Shown: one piece after another, positions 1 through 6,068 of the stretch
How the letters are laid out: each line of letters starts with the position of its first letter
Numbering within the stretch: the stretch's first letter is position 1
Assembly: GCA_964551875.1 (NCBI GenBank)
Contig: CAZKEV010000053.1
Span: 1-11,966 of the forward strand
DNA length: 11,966 bases
Reading direction: 5' to 3'
Origin: JACTUA01 sp964551875
GTDB taxonomy: Archaea > Halobacteriota > Methanomicrobia > Methanomicrobiales > JACTUA01
Notes under the pieces: model-generated
Database searches by the model: none
What the model saw: only the letters and a program-made list of their open reading frames with translations
What the model was told of the DNA's origin: nothing
Program-made: the position numbers and the translations under genes

Positions 1-1
1 C

Positions 2-79
2 TTAAAGAAGATCCAGGAGCTGAAGGCGAAGATGAAGGAGCGCGACCCCTTCGCCAACCGGAATATCCCGAAGAAGTGA
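2..79 (+). CDS. C-terminal end of an unidentified protein (5'-truncated by window)
   Basis: The frame starting at base 2 is open to a TGA at 77-79 and encodes a very basic, helical tail (starts LKKIQELKAKMKER, ends NIPKK). The reading is supported by the next gene starting downstream on the same strand after a normal intergenic gap. The 25 visible residues are lysine/arginine-rich with heptad-like leucine and isoleucine spacing, so they could be the end of a coiled or nucleic-acid-contacting helix. Too little is visible to name a family. The frame itself is likely but not certain. Confidence 0.5.
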   Translation, partial: LKKIQELKAKMKERDPFANRNIPKK

Positions 80-100
80 AGGCAGGGGGATTCCCGGGGG

Positions 101-122
101 GATGGGGCACCATCTCCCCATC
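101..122. repeat. Inverted repeat between the truncated gene and the HEAT gene
   Basis: GATGGGG (101-107) and CCCCATC (116-122) form a perfect 7-bp stem with an 8-nt loop. An alternative 5-bp stem, GATGG (101-105) with CCATC (110-114), uses the same left arm. It lies 22 bp after the upstream stop codon. No T-run follows, so it is not a convincing terminator. It may be an mRNA 3'-end hairpin or chance in G-rich sequence. Confidence 0.35.
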
Positions 123-167
123 GGCATGCCTATAAGAGCGACCGCCATATTCTGAACCAGGGAGTGA
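123..167 (+). promoter_or_regulatory. Candidate promoter and ribosome binding site of the HEAT-repeat gene
   Basis: An 8-bp palindrome GGCATGCC (123-130) directly abuts a TATA-like element TATAAGAG (131-138). Initiation about 25 bp downstream would fall near 158, giving a leader of roughly 20 nt. That leader would contain a Shine-Dalgarno match GGAGTGA (161-167), 9 nt before the ATG at 177. The spacing fits an archaeal promoter, but the TATA match is modest. The palindrome sits where BRE or an operator would be. Confidence 0.4.
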
Positions 168-176
168 GAGGGAACG

Positions 177-1139
177 ATGGATCTGCTCGACGTCTTCAAG
201 CCGAACATCGCGAGGCTCAGGGAGAAGAAGGACAGGGGGGGCCTTGTCAGGGCCCTTGATTACCAGAAAGATGCCGCGGTGCGGAAGGGTGCGGTGAAGG
301 CCCTCGGGGAGGCCGCGGATCCCGCTCTCCTCGAGCACCTGGTGAAGGCCCTCCGGGATCCGGATGACGGGGTGAGGTACGAGGCGGTGGAGGCCCTCGT
401 GCGGCTGAAGGATCCGAGGGCGGTGAACCCGCTCGTCGCGAGCCTCGTGGACCCGGACAGCGACGTGCGCTTCGCGGCTGCCTGGTCCCTCGGTGAGATA
501 CGGGACCCGAGGGCGGTGAAGTCCCTCGTCGAGGCCCTCCGGGATGAGAGCTGGAGGGTCCGGACCGAGGCCCTCCTCGCCCTCTCGAAGATCGGCGACC
601 CGGGGGTCATGGACGCCGTGGTCGCCGCTCTCGGGGACGAGTACTGGCGCGTGCGCACCGAGGCGGCACGCGCCCTCGGGCTCCTTGCGAACCCCGCTGC
701 AGAGGATCACCTCATCGCCGCCCTCGACGATGAGAACTGGAGGGTCCGGAGGGAGGCCGTACGGGCCCTCGGGAGCCTCAGGTCAGAGCGGTCCCTGGAA
801 CCGCTTGTCCGGGTCATCGGGGACACCGACGAGAACGTCCGGAGGGAGGCTGCATCCGTCCTCGAGAAGATGGGACCGGCTGCCGTCGGCCCGCTCTCAA
901 GAGCCCTCCAGGGGGACGCGAGTGAGGGCCGGAGAGAGGCGGCGAGGGCTCTCGGGAGGATCCGGGACCCGGGCGCGATCGAGAGCCTCATCCCCCTCCT
1001 CCAGGATCAGGACCCGCGGGTGAGGGACGAAGCCCTCCTTGCTCTCGGGAGGATGGGGGGAAAGGGTGTCAAGCCCCTGATCAATGCCCTGAAGGAGAAA
1101 GGGTTCTCCGATCTCCCCGGAAAGGGGGGAGGACCCTAG
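177..1139 (+). CDS. HEAT-repeat protein (PBS-lyase / E-Z type HEAT repeats)
   Basis: This 320-residue protein is made almost entirely of about nine 31-residue HEAT repeats (roughly residues 20-308). Each follows a pattern like DPRAV..LV.AL.D....VR.EA..ALG.I. HEAT repeats of this class build alpha-solenoids that bind other proteins, and relatives in cyanobacteria are phycobilin lyases. There is no signal peptide, membrane segment or catalytic domain, so it is probably a cytoplasmic scaffold or binding protein. Three consecutive repeats carry tryptophan at the same site (W126, W157, W188, exactly 31 apart) followed by RVR. The ATG is chosen because GGAGTGA lies 9 nt upstream. It ends in TAG overlapping the cbiA stop on the other strand by 4 bp. 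The repeat class is certain; the function and any link to the neighbouring tetrapyrrole genes are unknown. Confidence 0.9.
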   Translation: MDLLDVFKPNIARLREKKDRGGLVRALDYQKDAAVRKGAVKALGEAADPALLEHLVKALRDPDDGVRYEAVEALVRLKDPRAVNPLVASLVDPDSDVRFAAAWSLGEIRDPRAVKSLVEALRDESWRVRTEALLALSKIGDPGVMDAVVAALGDEYWRVRTEAARALGLLANPAAEDHLIAALDDENWRVRREAVRALGSLRSERSLEPLVRVIGDTDENVRREAASVLEKMGPAAVGPLSRALQGDASEGRREAARALGRIRDPGAIESLIPLLQDQDPRVRDEALLALGRMGGKGVKPLINALKEKGFSDLPGKGGGP

Positions 1140-2467
1140 GTCTTCTGGTACTCCTCTGCAGCCCTGATGAAGGATTCCGCAAGGGCGTCGGTGAAGTAGA
1201 TGTGGGTATAGGTACCAACGGTGTTCCCTTCGGTGAGGCCGTCGAGGCCGCCGCTGATGCCCGTACCCCGGGTGAGTTCCAGGGAGAACCGGGCATCCCT
1301 GCCGCATTCCAGCCTCGAGTAGTGGAACTCGTGTCCCCGGAGGGCGAGGCCCGGGGTGAGGGCAGCGGCACGGCCTGTTGCGCGGGCTTCGACGTAGCCC
1401 AGGGCCTGGACCCGCGGGGTGAGGCCTGCCCGGGCCGGGAGCACCCCGGCCATGGGGAAGTCCCCTCCTGCCGAGAGGGACTCGCAGAGGGCGAGGAGGC
1501 CCCCGCACTCCCCGTAGACCGGCATCCCGTCGCGGCATGCATCGCGGAGCTGACGGAGGAAGGGGGAGGCAGAGAGGGCTTCGCCGTGGAGCTCAGGGTA
1601 GCCGCCCGGGAGGCAGAGGCCTTCCACATCGGGGAGGGGATCAGCGAGGGGGCTCGCGAAGACGAGTCGGGCTCCTGCACGGGTGAGGCGGTTCAGGTTC
1701 TCCTGGTAGGTGAAGCAGAAGGCAGCGTCCCGGGCAACACCGATCCTGACCCGGGCAGGCTTCACCGGGGGGGTTGCACCCGGTCCGGGAATCCCGGGAG
1801 CACCGCGGGCCAGCTCAAGGACCGTGTCAAGATCACACCATTCCTCGAATAGCTCCGCCTGGTCAGAATGCGGCCGTACCTCGGAGGCCATGACAAGGCC
1901 GAGGTGGCGGCTCTCAAGAGAGAGGTCCTCGCTCTTCGGGATCCACCCGAGTGCCTTCCCCGTGAGGCCTGCCTCGATGAGAGACCGGTGCCTCTGGCTC
2001 CCCACGCGGTTGAAGATGAATCCCGCCGGCAGGGTCTCCGGGCGATGCGTTGTGTACCCCCTGATCACCGCGTGCACCGACCCCGACATCCCCCGGGGCT
2101 CCACCACGAGGATGATGGGGGCGGATAGGAGTTCTGCAACGTGGGCGGTGCTTGCGACCGCGCCGCCGTCCACCCCATCGAAGAGGCCCATCACCCCCTC
2201 GATGATGGCGAGATCGGCGCCTTCGGACGCCCGGGCGAAGACCGCGGAGACCTCTTCGTTGCCCATCATGAAGGGGTCGAGGTTCCTCGAGATCCGGCCG
2301 CAGATGGCGGTGTGGTGGGAGGGGTCGATGAAGTCCGGCCCCACCTTGAAGGGCTGGACCCTGAGGCCCCGGGCGGCGAAGGCGGCCATGAGCCCCCGGG
2401 CAACGGTGGTCTTCCCGCACCCGCTCCAGGTGCCGCCGATGACGATCCTCGGGATGGCGCGGTTCAT
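1136..2467 (-). CDS. cbiA: Cobyrinate a,c-diamide synthase (possibly also Ni-sirohydrochlorin a,c-diamide synthase)
   Basis: A 443-residue ATP- and glutamine-dependent amidotransferase that converts the a and c acetates of cobyrinic acid to amides. The N-terminal half is a P-loop synthetase domain: GGTWSGCGKTT (11-21), then VGPDFIDP (42-49) and EGVMGLFDG (90-98). The C-terminal half is a class I glutamine amidotransferase domain with the nucleophile Cys321 in YGECGGL, GHEFHYS (378-384) and a likely catalytic His422 in GTYTHIYF. Length is normal for the family. Its start overlaps the cbiO stop as ATGA, with a GGTGGAGAGG ribosome site upstream, so it is the last gene of the cbiMNQOA unit. The methanogen homologue CfbB amidates Ni-sirohydrochlorin for coenzyme F430; the two cannot be separated by motif here. 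The cobalt-gene neighbourhood favours CbiA, and a dual role is possible. Confidence 0.93.
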   Translation of the reverse strand: MNRAIPRIVIGGTWSGCGKTTVARGLMAAFAARGLRVQPFKVGPDFIDPSHHTAICGRISRNLDPFMMGNEEVSAVFARASEGADLAIIEGVMGLFDGVDGGAVASTAHVAELLSAPIILVVEPRGMSGSVHAVIRGYTTHRPETLPAGFIFNRVGSQRHRSLIEAGLTGKALGWIPKSEDLSLESRHLGLVMASEVRPHSDQAELFEEWCDLDTVLELARGAPGIPGPGATPPVKPARVRIGVARDAAFCFTYQENLNRLTRAGARLVFASPLADPLPDVEGLCLPGGYPELHGEALSASPFLRQLRDACRDGMPVYGECGGLLALCESLSAGGDFPMAGVLPARAGLTPRVQALGYVEARATGRAAALTPGLALRGHEFHYSRLECGRDARFSLELTRGTGISGGLDGLTEGNTVGTYTHIYFTDALAESFIRAAEEYQKT

Positions 2468-3630
2468 GTCCTCTCCACCTCTCTCAAAGGGATCTCTGCT
2501 CCGGATTCCTCCTTGAAATCGGAGACCCGGCGCTCCACCTGCTGCACCATCCCGCCCACGGTCAGGATGAGCGATGATCTACCGTTCAAGGCCTTGAGGA
2601 TGCACTTGTCGATGACGCCGTACGAGAAGTCGAGGGTGAGCCCCTCCTCGGCGGCACGCTGCTTGGCCCGAGTGCCCATGGCGCCGAGGGAGATCCCCCC
2701 GTGGCCCGAGAGCCAGCGGGACAGGGCCTCTCTCCCGGTCCCATCCACGTTGCAGACATGGATCGTGCCGTAAAATGGGCCGGGGGCTCCCTTCCAGGTC
2801 GCCCGCTCGATGATGTTGATCATATCAAGCACGGTCCTCGGTCTCTTCCCGGGCAGCAACAGCCCGCGCCGCTCCAGCTCCTGGTGGAGATCCAAGAGAA
2901 CAGGGACCGAGAGCCTTGCCTTCCGGACCAGGTTCGCATCCGCGAAGGCCACCTCGGGTGAGTCCTCCTGGAGGATCTCGCCCCCGCGGAGGAGGATCAC
3001 CCGGTCGGCCCAGGGGTACGCCAGCTCGACATCATGGGTGGAGATGAAGACGGTCTTCCCGTTCTCCTTCAGCTCCTCGAGGAGCTCCATGATATCCTCG
3101 GACCCGGCCGGGTCCAGGTTGCTCGTCGGCTCATCGAGGACTAGGAGATCCGGGTCCATCGCGAGGACGCCGGCGATGGCCACCCTCTTCTTCTCACCGC
3201 TCGAGAGCTGGTGGGGAGGGCGCCGCTCGAACCCCGTGAGGCCGACGTTCCGGAGGGCGGCCTCCACAGCCACCTGGACCTTCTCTTCGGGGAGGCCGAG
3301 GTTCGTCGGGCCGAAGGCGACATCCTGGTAGACTGTCGGGGCGATGATCTGCCGGTCCGGGTTCTGGAAGACGAAGCCGACCCTTCTCCGCAGCTCCCGC
3401 AGGGACCCGCCGTCATACCGGATCGGCTGGTTGTCGAAGAGGAGAAGACCTGAATCGGGCCGGAGCATCCCGTTGAACATGAGGAGGAGGGTGGACTTGC
3501 CGGCGCCGTTGGGCCCGACGAGGGCGACCTTCTCACCCCGCCGCACGTGGAAGCTGATCCCCCGGATCGCCTCCATGCCATGCGGGTACCGGTACCTGAC
3601 ATCCCGGGCTTCAAGGATGATATGGGTCAT
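2464..3630 (-). CDS. cbiO: Cobalt ECF transporter ATPase CbiO with extra C-terminal domain
   Basis: A 388-residue energy-coupling ATPase for the CbiMNQ cobalt importer, acting at the inner face of the membrane. ABC motifs are intact: Walker A GPNGAGKST (39-47), Q-loop Q89, signature LSSGE (142-146), Walker B LLVLDEP (162-168) and H-loop His199 in STHD. The ATPase core ends near residue 270, the usual length for CbiO. About 105 further residues (roughly 284-388) form an added domain with IHVCNV, GAMGTRAK, YGVIDKC and LTVGGMV. I do not recognise this domain. The ATG at 3630 is preceded by GGAG 7 nt upstream, overlapping the cbiQ stop. The longer in-frame start at 3690 would intrude into cbiQ and adds unrelated sequence. 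The ATPase assignment is very secure; only the function of the extension is open. Confidence 0.94.
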   Translation of the reverse strand: MTHIILEARDVRYRYPHGMEAIRGISFHVRRGEKVALVGPNGAGKSTLLLMFNGMLRPDSGLLLFDNQPIRYDGGSLRELRRRVGFVFQNPDRQIIAPTVYQDVAFGPTNLGLPEEKVQVAVEAALRNVGLTGFERRPPHQLSSGEKKRVAIAGVLAMDPDLLVLDEPTSNLDPAGSEDIMELLEELKENGKTVFISTHDVELAYPWADRVILLRGGEILQEDSPEVAFADANLVRKARLSVPVLLDLHQELERRGLLLPGKRPRTVLDMINIIERATWKGAPGPFYGTIHVCNVDGTGREALSRWLSGHGGISLGAMGTRAKQRAAEEGLTLDFSYGVIDKCILKALNGRSSLILTVGGMVQQVERRVSDFKEESGAEIPLREVERT

Positions 3631-3640
3631 GCAGTCTCTC

Positions 3641-4429
3641 CTAGATGATGGTGATATTCCCGGTCGAGAGTACGATTGCGGACGATACAAGGAGGAATGA
3701 GGCCACGGTGAGGAGGGACTTCATCCCGACGGGCCGGATCTCCCCCGCCACCGCGAACTTTCCTGCATAGCAGCGGGCATCCATGGCCCGGATGAGATCC
3801 TCGCCGGCATCCCAGCTCCCGATAAACACGGCCCCGCACAGCATCGAGAGGGATCGCACCGACTCCCGGAAGGACGTGTACCCGAGGCGCATCCTCTGCG
3901 CCTGGTAGGCCTGGACGAACTGGTCCATGATCACGAAGATAGTGCGGTAGATCATCATCGCGAGATCCAGCACCGGCTCAGGGATCCGGCACTGGCGCAT
4001 GACCAGGAAGAGATCGGTCATCGGGGTGGTGAGGGCGATGAAGATCAGGGCCGACATCCCCCCTGCCACCCGCGAGAGGACAAGGATACCTTCATTGATA
4101 CTCCCCCGGGTGATGGAGAATGAGAGCCATGGGAGGGGGCTCCAGCTCCACAGGAGTTCACCTCCACCGGAGAGGAGGATGATGACGAGAGCACCCATGA
4201 GTGCGAAGGAGAAGGGCGCAAGGAAGAGCTCGCCATAGGTCCGCAGGTCGACCCGGGCGAGGAGGAGGATCCCCGTCGAGAGGAGGAGCGCGATGGCGAG
4301 GGGTGCGATGAAACTCTCGGACGAGAGACACAGGAATATGGCCCCGAGGGCCCCCGCGAGCTTCAGGTAAGGGTTCACCTCCCGCAGGCCGTTCTTCTGG
4401 GCGATATCCTCCAGGATCTCTTCATACAT
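3641..4429 (-). CDS. cbiQ: Cobalt ECF transporter transmembrane subunit CbiQ (EcfT)
   Basis: A 262-residue integral membrane protein that couples CbiO ATP hydrolysis to the CbiM substrate subunit. Hydrophobic segments lie at about 22-58, 68-88, 116-134 and 238-257. The cytoplasmic coupling-helix motifs of EcfT proteins are present as AQRMRLG (177-183) and AMDARCY (215-221), both with the key Ala-x-Arg pattern. Length is typical. Twelve bases separate it from the cbiN stop and ten from the cbiO start, within a collinear transport operon. The ATG at 4429 is chosen; a second ATG 4 nt further on is out of frame. Cobalt rather than nickel specificity is inferred from cbiN and the corrin genes. Confidence 0.94.
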   Translation of the reverse strand: MYEEILEDIAQKNGLREVNPYLKLAGALGAIFLCLSSESFIAPLAIALLLSTGILLLARVDLRTYGELFLAPFSFALMGALVIILLSGGGELLWSWSPLPWLSFSITRGSINEGILVLSRVAGGMSALIFIALTTPMTDLFLVMRQCRIPEPVLDLAMMIYRTIFVIMDQFVQAYQAQRMRLGYTSFRESVRSLSMLCGAVFIGSWDAGEDLIRAMDARCYAGKFAVAGEIRPVGMKSLLTVASFLLVSSAIVLSTGNITII

Positions 4430-4441
4430 ACAAGAAGCGCC

Positions 4442-4744
4442 TCAGGTCCGTTCCCTCTCCTGCTTCTGGAGCCCCTTCCAGTACCCGAAGAACCATCCGA
4501 CGAAGATTCCCCCTACAGCCGCCTGGAGGGCGAAGAGGGCTGATTCGATCTCGCCGCTGGGGGGCACCCACTGCCATACCAGGGGGTGGAACTGTTCCTC
4601 GGGAATACCGGTTATTTTTGCGATCTGCGATGATCCGACCGTATCAGAGCCGGCAAATTCGGCATTCCCCACTCTCAGGAAGAGAGTACAGAAGGCAAGG
4701 ATCGCAATGACTGCAAGGATCTCGAACCGGTACCTGCGCAGCAT
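4442..4744 (-). CDS. cbiN: Cobalt transport protein CbiN
   Basis: A 100-residue small membrane protein that assists the CbiM substrate-binding subunit in cobalt uptake. There are two predicted transmembrane helices (about 8-24 and 66-90). They are separated by an extracytoplasmic loop that carries the family's FxGSD motif (30-34) near its start. The C-terminus is short and charged. Its ATG follows the cbiM TGA with no spacing, and a GGAGG site inside the end of cbiM lies 9 nt upstream, so translation is probably coupled. Length and order (M-N-Q-O) are as expected. CbiN is generally taken to mark cobalt transporters as opposed to nickel NikMNQO systems. Confidence 0.93.
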   Translation of the reverse strand: MLRRYRFEILAVIAILAFCTLFLRVGNAEFAGSDTVGSSQIAKITGIPEEQFHPLVWQWVPPSGEIESALFALQAAVGGIFVGWFFGYWKGLQKQERERT

Positions 4745-5437
4745 TCACGCATCCCTCCCTGCAGCCATGATCTTCCCCTCAGGGAAGACCTTCAGGCGGA
4801 CCAAGATCCCGGGCCTGAGCTGGACGATGTACTTGAAGACCAGCACGAGAATGATCGACTCCAGGATGGCAAGGGGGACCTGCGTGATCGCGAAGATACC
4901 CATGAACACGACAAAGGAACTGCCCACGCCGCCAACCTGGGCAGGGTAGGCGAGTGCAAGCTCCAGGGATGTGGTGAAATACGTGAAGAGATCGGCAAAG
5001 GCAGCCGCAAGGAATACCGTGACATACAGGTTCACCGGGGTATCACGGAGCGCGCGATAGATCCCCCACCCGACCAGGGGGCCCACGATTCCCATGGATA
5101 CCGTATTGGCGCCCATCGTTGACAGGCCGCCATGAGCAAGGAAAAGGGCCTGGAAGAGCAGCACGATTGCGCCGATAACTGCAGTTATCCATGGCCCGAA
5201 GGCAATTGCCGAGAGCCCTGTTCCCGTCGGGTGGGAGCAGCTGCCCGTGACCGAGGGGAGCTTCAGGGACGAGAGTATGAAGACGAATCCACCGGTCACA
5301 CCGAGGAGGGGGAGGGCTTCGCGGTCTGCAGAGAGGACCTTTTTGAGCTGGTATACTCCAAGAGCCAGGCAGGGGAGGGCGACGAGCCACCAGACCACGC
5401 ACCAGAATACCGGGAGGAACCCTTCCATGATATGCAT
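4745..5437 (-). CDS. cbiM: Cobalt ECF transporter substrate-binding subunit CbiM
   Basis: A 230-residue polytopic membrane protein, the S-component that captures cobalt. It begins MHIMEGFLP. In this family the metal is coordinated by the N-terminal Met1 amine, His2 and a histidine near residue 67-70, here His69 in SCSHPTGTG. A second conserved patch is AHGGLSTMGAN (101-111). There is no cleavable signal sequence, so the metal-binding N-terminus is the translated one and the ATG at 5437 is fixed by function. The ribosome site GGTGA lies 4 nt upstream. It is the first gene of the cbiMNQOA unit, directly behind the AT-rich promoter at 5438-5489. The fold and metal site are secure; the choice of cobalt over nickel comes from context. 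Confidence 0.95.
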   Translation of the reverse strand: MHIMEGFLPVFWCVVWWLVALPCLALGVYQLKKVLSADREALPLLGVTGGFVFILSSLKLPSVTGSCSHPTGTGLSAIAFGPWITAVIGAIVLLFQALFLAHGGLSTMGANTVSMGIVGPLVGWGIYRALRDTPVNLYVTVFLAAAFADLFTYFTTSLELALAYPAQVGGVGSSFVVFMGIFAITQVPLAILESIILVLVFKYIVQLRPGILVRLKVFPEGKIMAAGRDA

Positions 5438-5449
5438 TAGATCACCATA

Positions 5450-5486
5450 AACAACCTAACTTGTTTTAACAACTATAAAACTTGTT
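5450..5486. promoter_or_regulatory. Candidate operator: tandem AACAA/TTGTT inverted repeats at the cbiM promoter
   Basis: Two tandem inverted repeats flank and overlap the TATA box: AACAA (5450-5454) with TTGTT (5461-5465), and AACAA (5468-5472) with TTGTT (5482-5486). Seen another way, the 8-mer AACTTGTT occurs at 5458-5465 and 5479-5486, 21 bp apart, so on the same DNA face. Placement over the TATA box and start site is typical of an archaeal repressor site. A metal-responsive regulator is a guess from gene content. Confidence 0.4.
5473..5480 (-). promoter_or_regulatory. TATA box of the cbiMNQOA unit
   Basis: The minus strand reads TTTTATAG here, in a 52-bp AT-rich island between cbiE and cbiM in otherwise GC-rich sequence. 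The expected start of transcription is about 25 bp downstream, near 5450. That gives a leader of roughly 13 nt containing the GGTGA ribosome site, so the transporter genes can be expressed separately from the biosynthetic genes. Confidence 0.6.
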
Positions 5487-5489
5487 ATA

Positions 5490-6068
5490 CTAGAACCTCC
5501 CGATGAGCAGGGAGAAGAGCCTGGATCGGACAACAGGTGGACCGTCCGGTGTCCCGAGGGTGATCCGCTCGGCCGGGTAGCCCAGATCCTCGCAGAGGGC
5601 GATCGAGCAGGGGATCCCCGCCTTCTTCAGGGCTGATGAGAGATCCTTTACCGGGAAGGAGGGATCAGGGAGGATGAAGACGATCTTCCCCCGATGGACC
5701 TCCCCCACGGTCTCGGCAATGGCCTCCACGGCGTCCCGCCCATGCCCGTCCACCACCGCCACCCTCACCAGGGGCAGGCGGAGCCGGGCAAAGGCGACCT
5801 GGAGGGAAGAGATACCAGGGATCACCTCCCCGCCCCTGTCACCGAGCCCTGCGAGCATCGGGTCACCGGTCGAGAGGAGGACGGCATCGTCCGGAAGGTC
5901 CAAAGACGAGTAGTCCCGGATCTCGTGGATCTCGCAGGAACGGGGGAGGGCGCTCCGGGCGATCTCGATGGCACGGCGTGACCCATAGACCCGCCGCGCT
6001 CCCTTCAGGGCGAGGATGGCCTCCTCGGTGAGCATGCCGGGCCCGCACCCGACCCCGACGATCTTCAT
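5490..6068 (-). CDS. cbiE: Cobalt-precorrin-7 (C5)-methyltransferase CbiE
   Basis: A 192-residue SAM-dependent tetrapyrrole methyltransferase that methylates C5 of the corrin ring; CbiT handles C15 and the decarboxylation. It has the family's N-terminal GVGCGPGMLT (5-14), YGSRRAIE (28-35), the STGDPMLAGLG motif (66-76) and VIPGISSLQVAFARL (82-96), which form the SAM and substrate clefts. Length matches stand-alone CbiE. The ATG at 6068 is chosen because it overlaps the cbiD TGA as ATGA and directly precedes the conserved beta strand. Longer in-frame starts would run deep into cbiD with arginine-rich shadow sequence. It is the last gene of the cbiT-to-cbiE block. CbiE and CbiT are separate genes here, at opposite ends of that block, rather than fused as in CobL. 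Confidence 0.92.
   Translation of the reverse strand: MKIVGVGCGPGMLTEEAILALKGARRVYGSRRAIEIARSALPRSCEIHEIRDYSSLDLPDDAVLLSTGDPMLAGLGDRGGEVIPGISSLQVAFARLRLPLVRVAVVDGHGRDAVEAIAETVGEVHRGKIVFILPDPSFPVKDLSSALKKAGIPCSIALCEDLGYPAERITLGTPDGPPVVRSRLFSLLIGRF

Noticed and set aside
2..208. Minus-strand open frame over the left edge
   Set aside because: It crosses the intergenic region and the start of the HEAT gene, has no ribosome site that I can see, and has no recognisable content.
177..1139. Phycobilin lyase activity for the HEAT protein
   Set aside because: The repeat class is shared with bilin lyases, but phycobiliproteins are not expected in a methanogen and E-Z HEAT repeats occur in many unrelated archaeal proteins.
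1202..2516. Long plus-strand open frames (216, 268 and 210 residues) opposite cbiA
   Set aside because: They are antisense shadows in GC-rich coding DNA. Their translations are low-complexity and unlike any family, while cbiA on the minus strand has all catalytic motifs.
5438..5489. Cobalamin riboswitch upstream of cbiM
   Set aside because: The spacer is 52 bp, far too short for the B12 aptamer, and no B12-box-like sequence is present in it. Control by a DNA-binding protein is more plausible.
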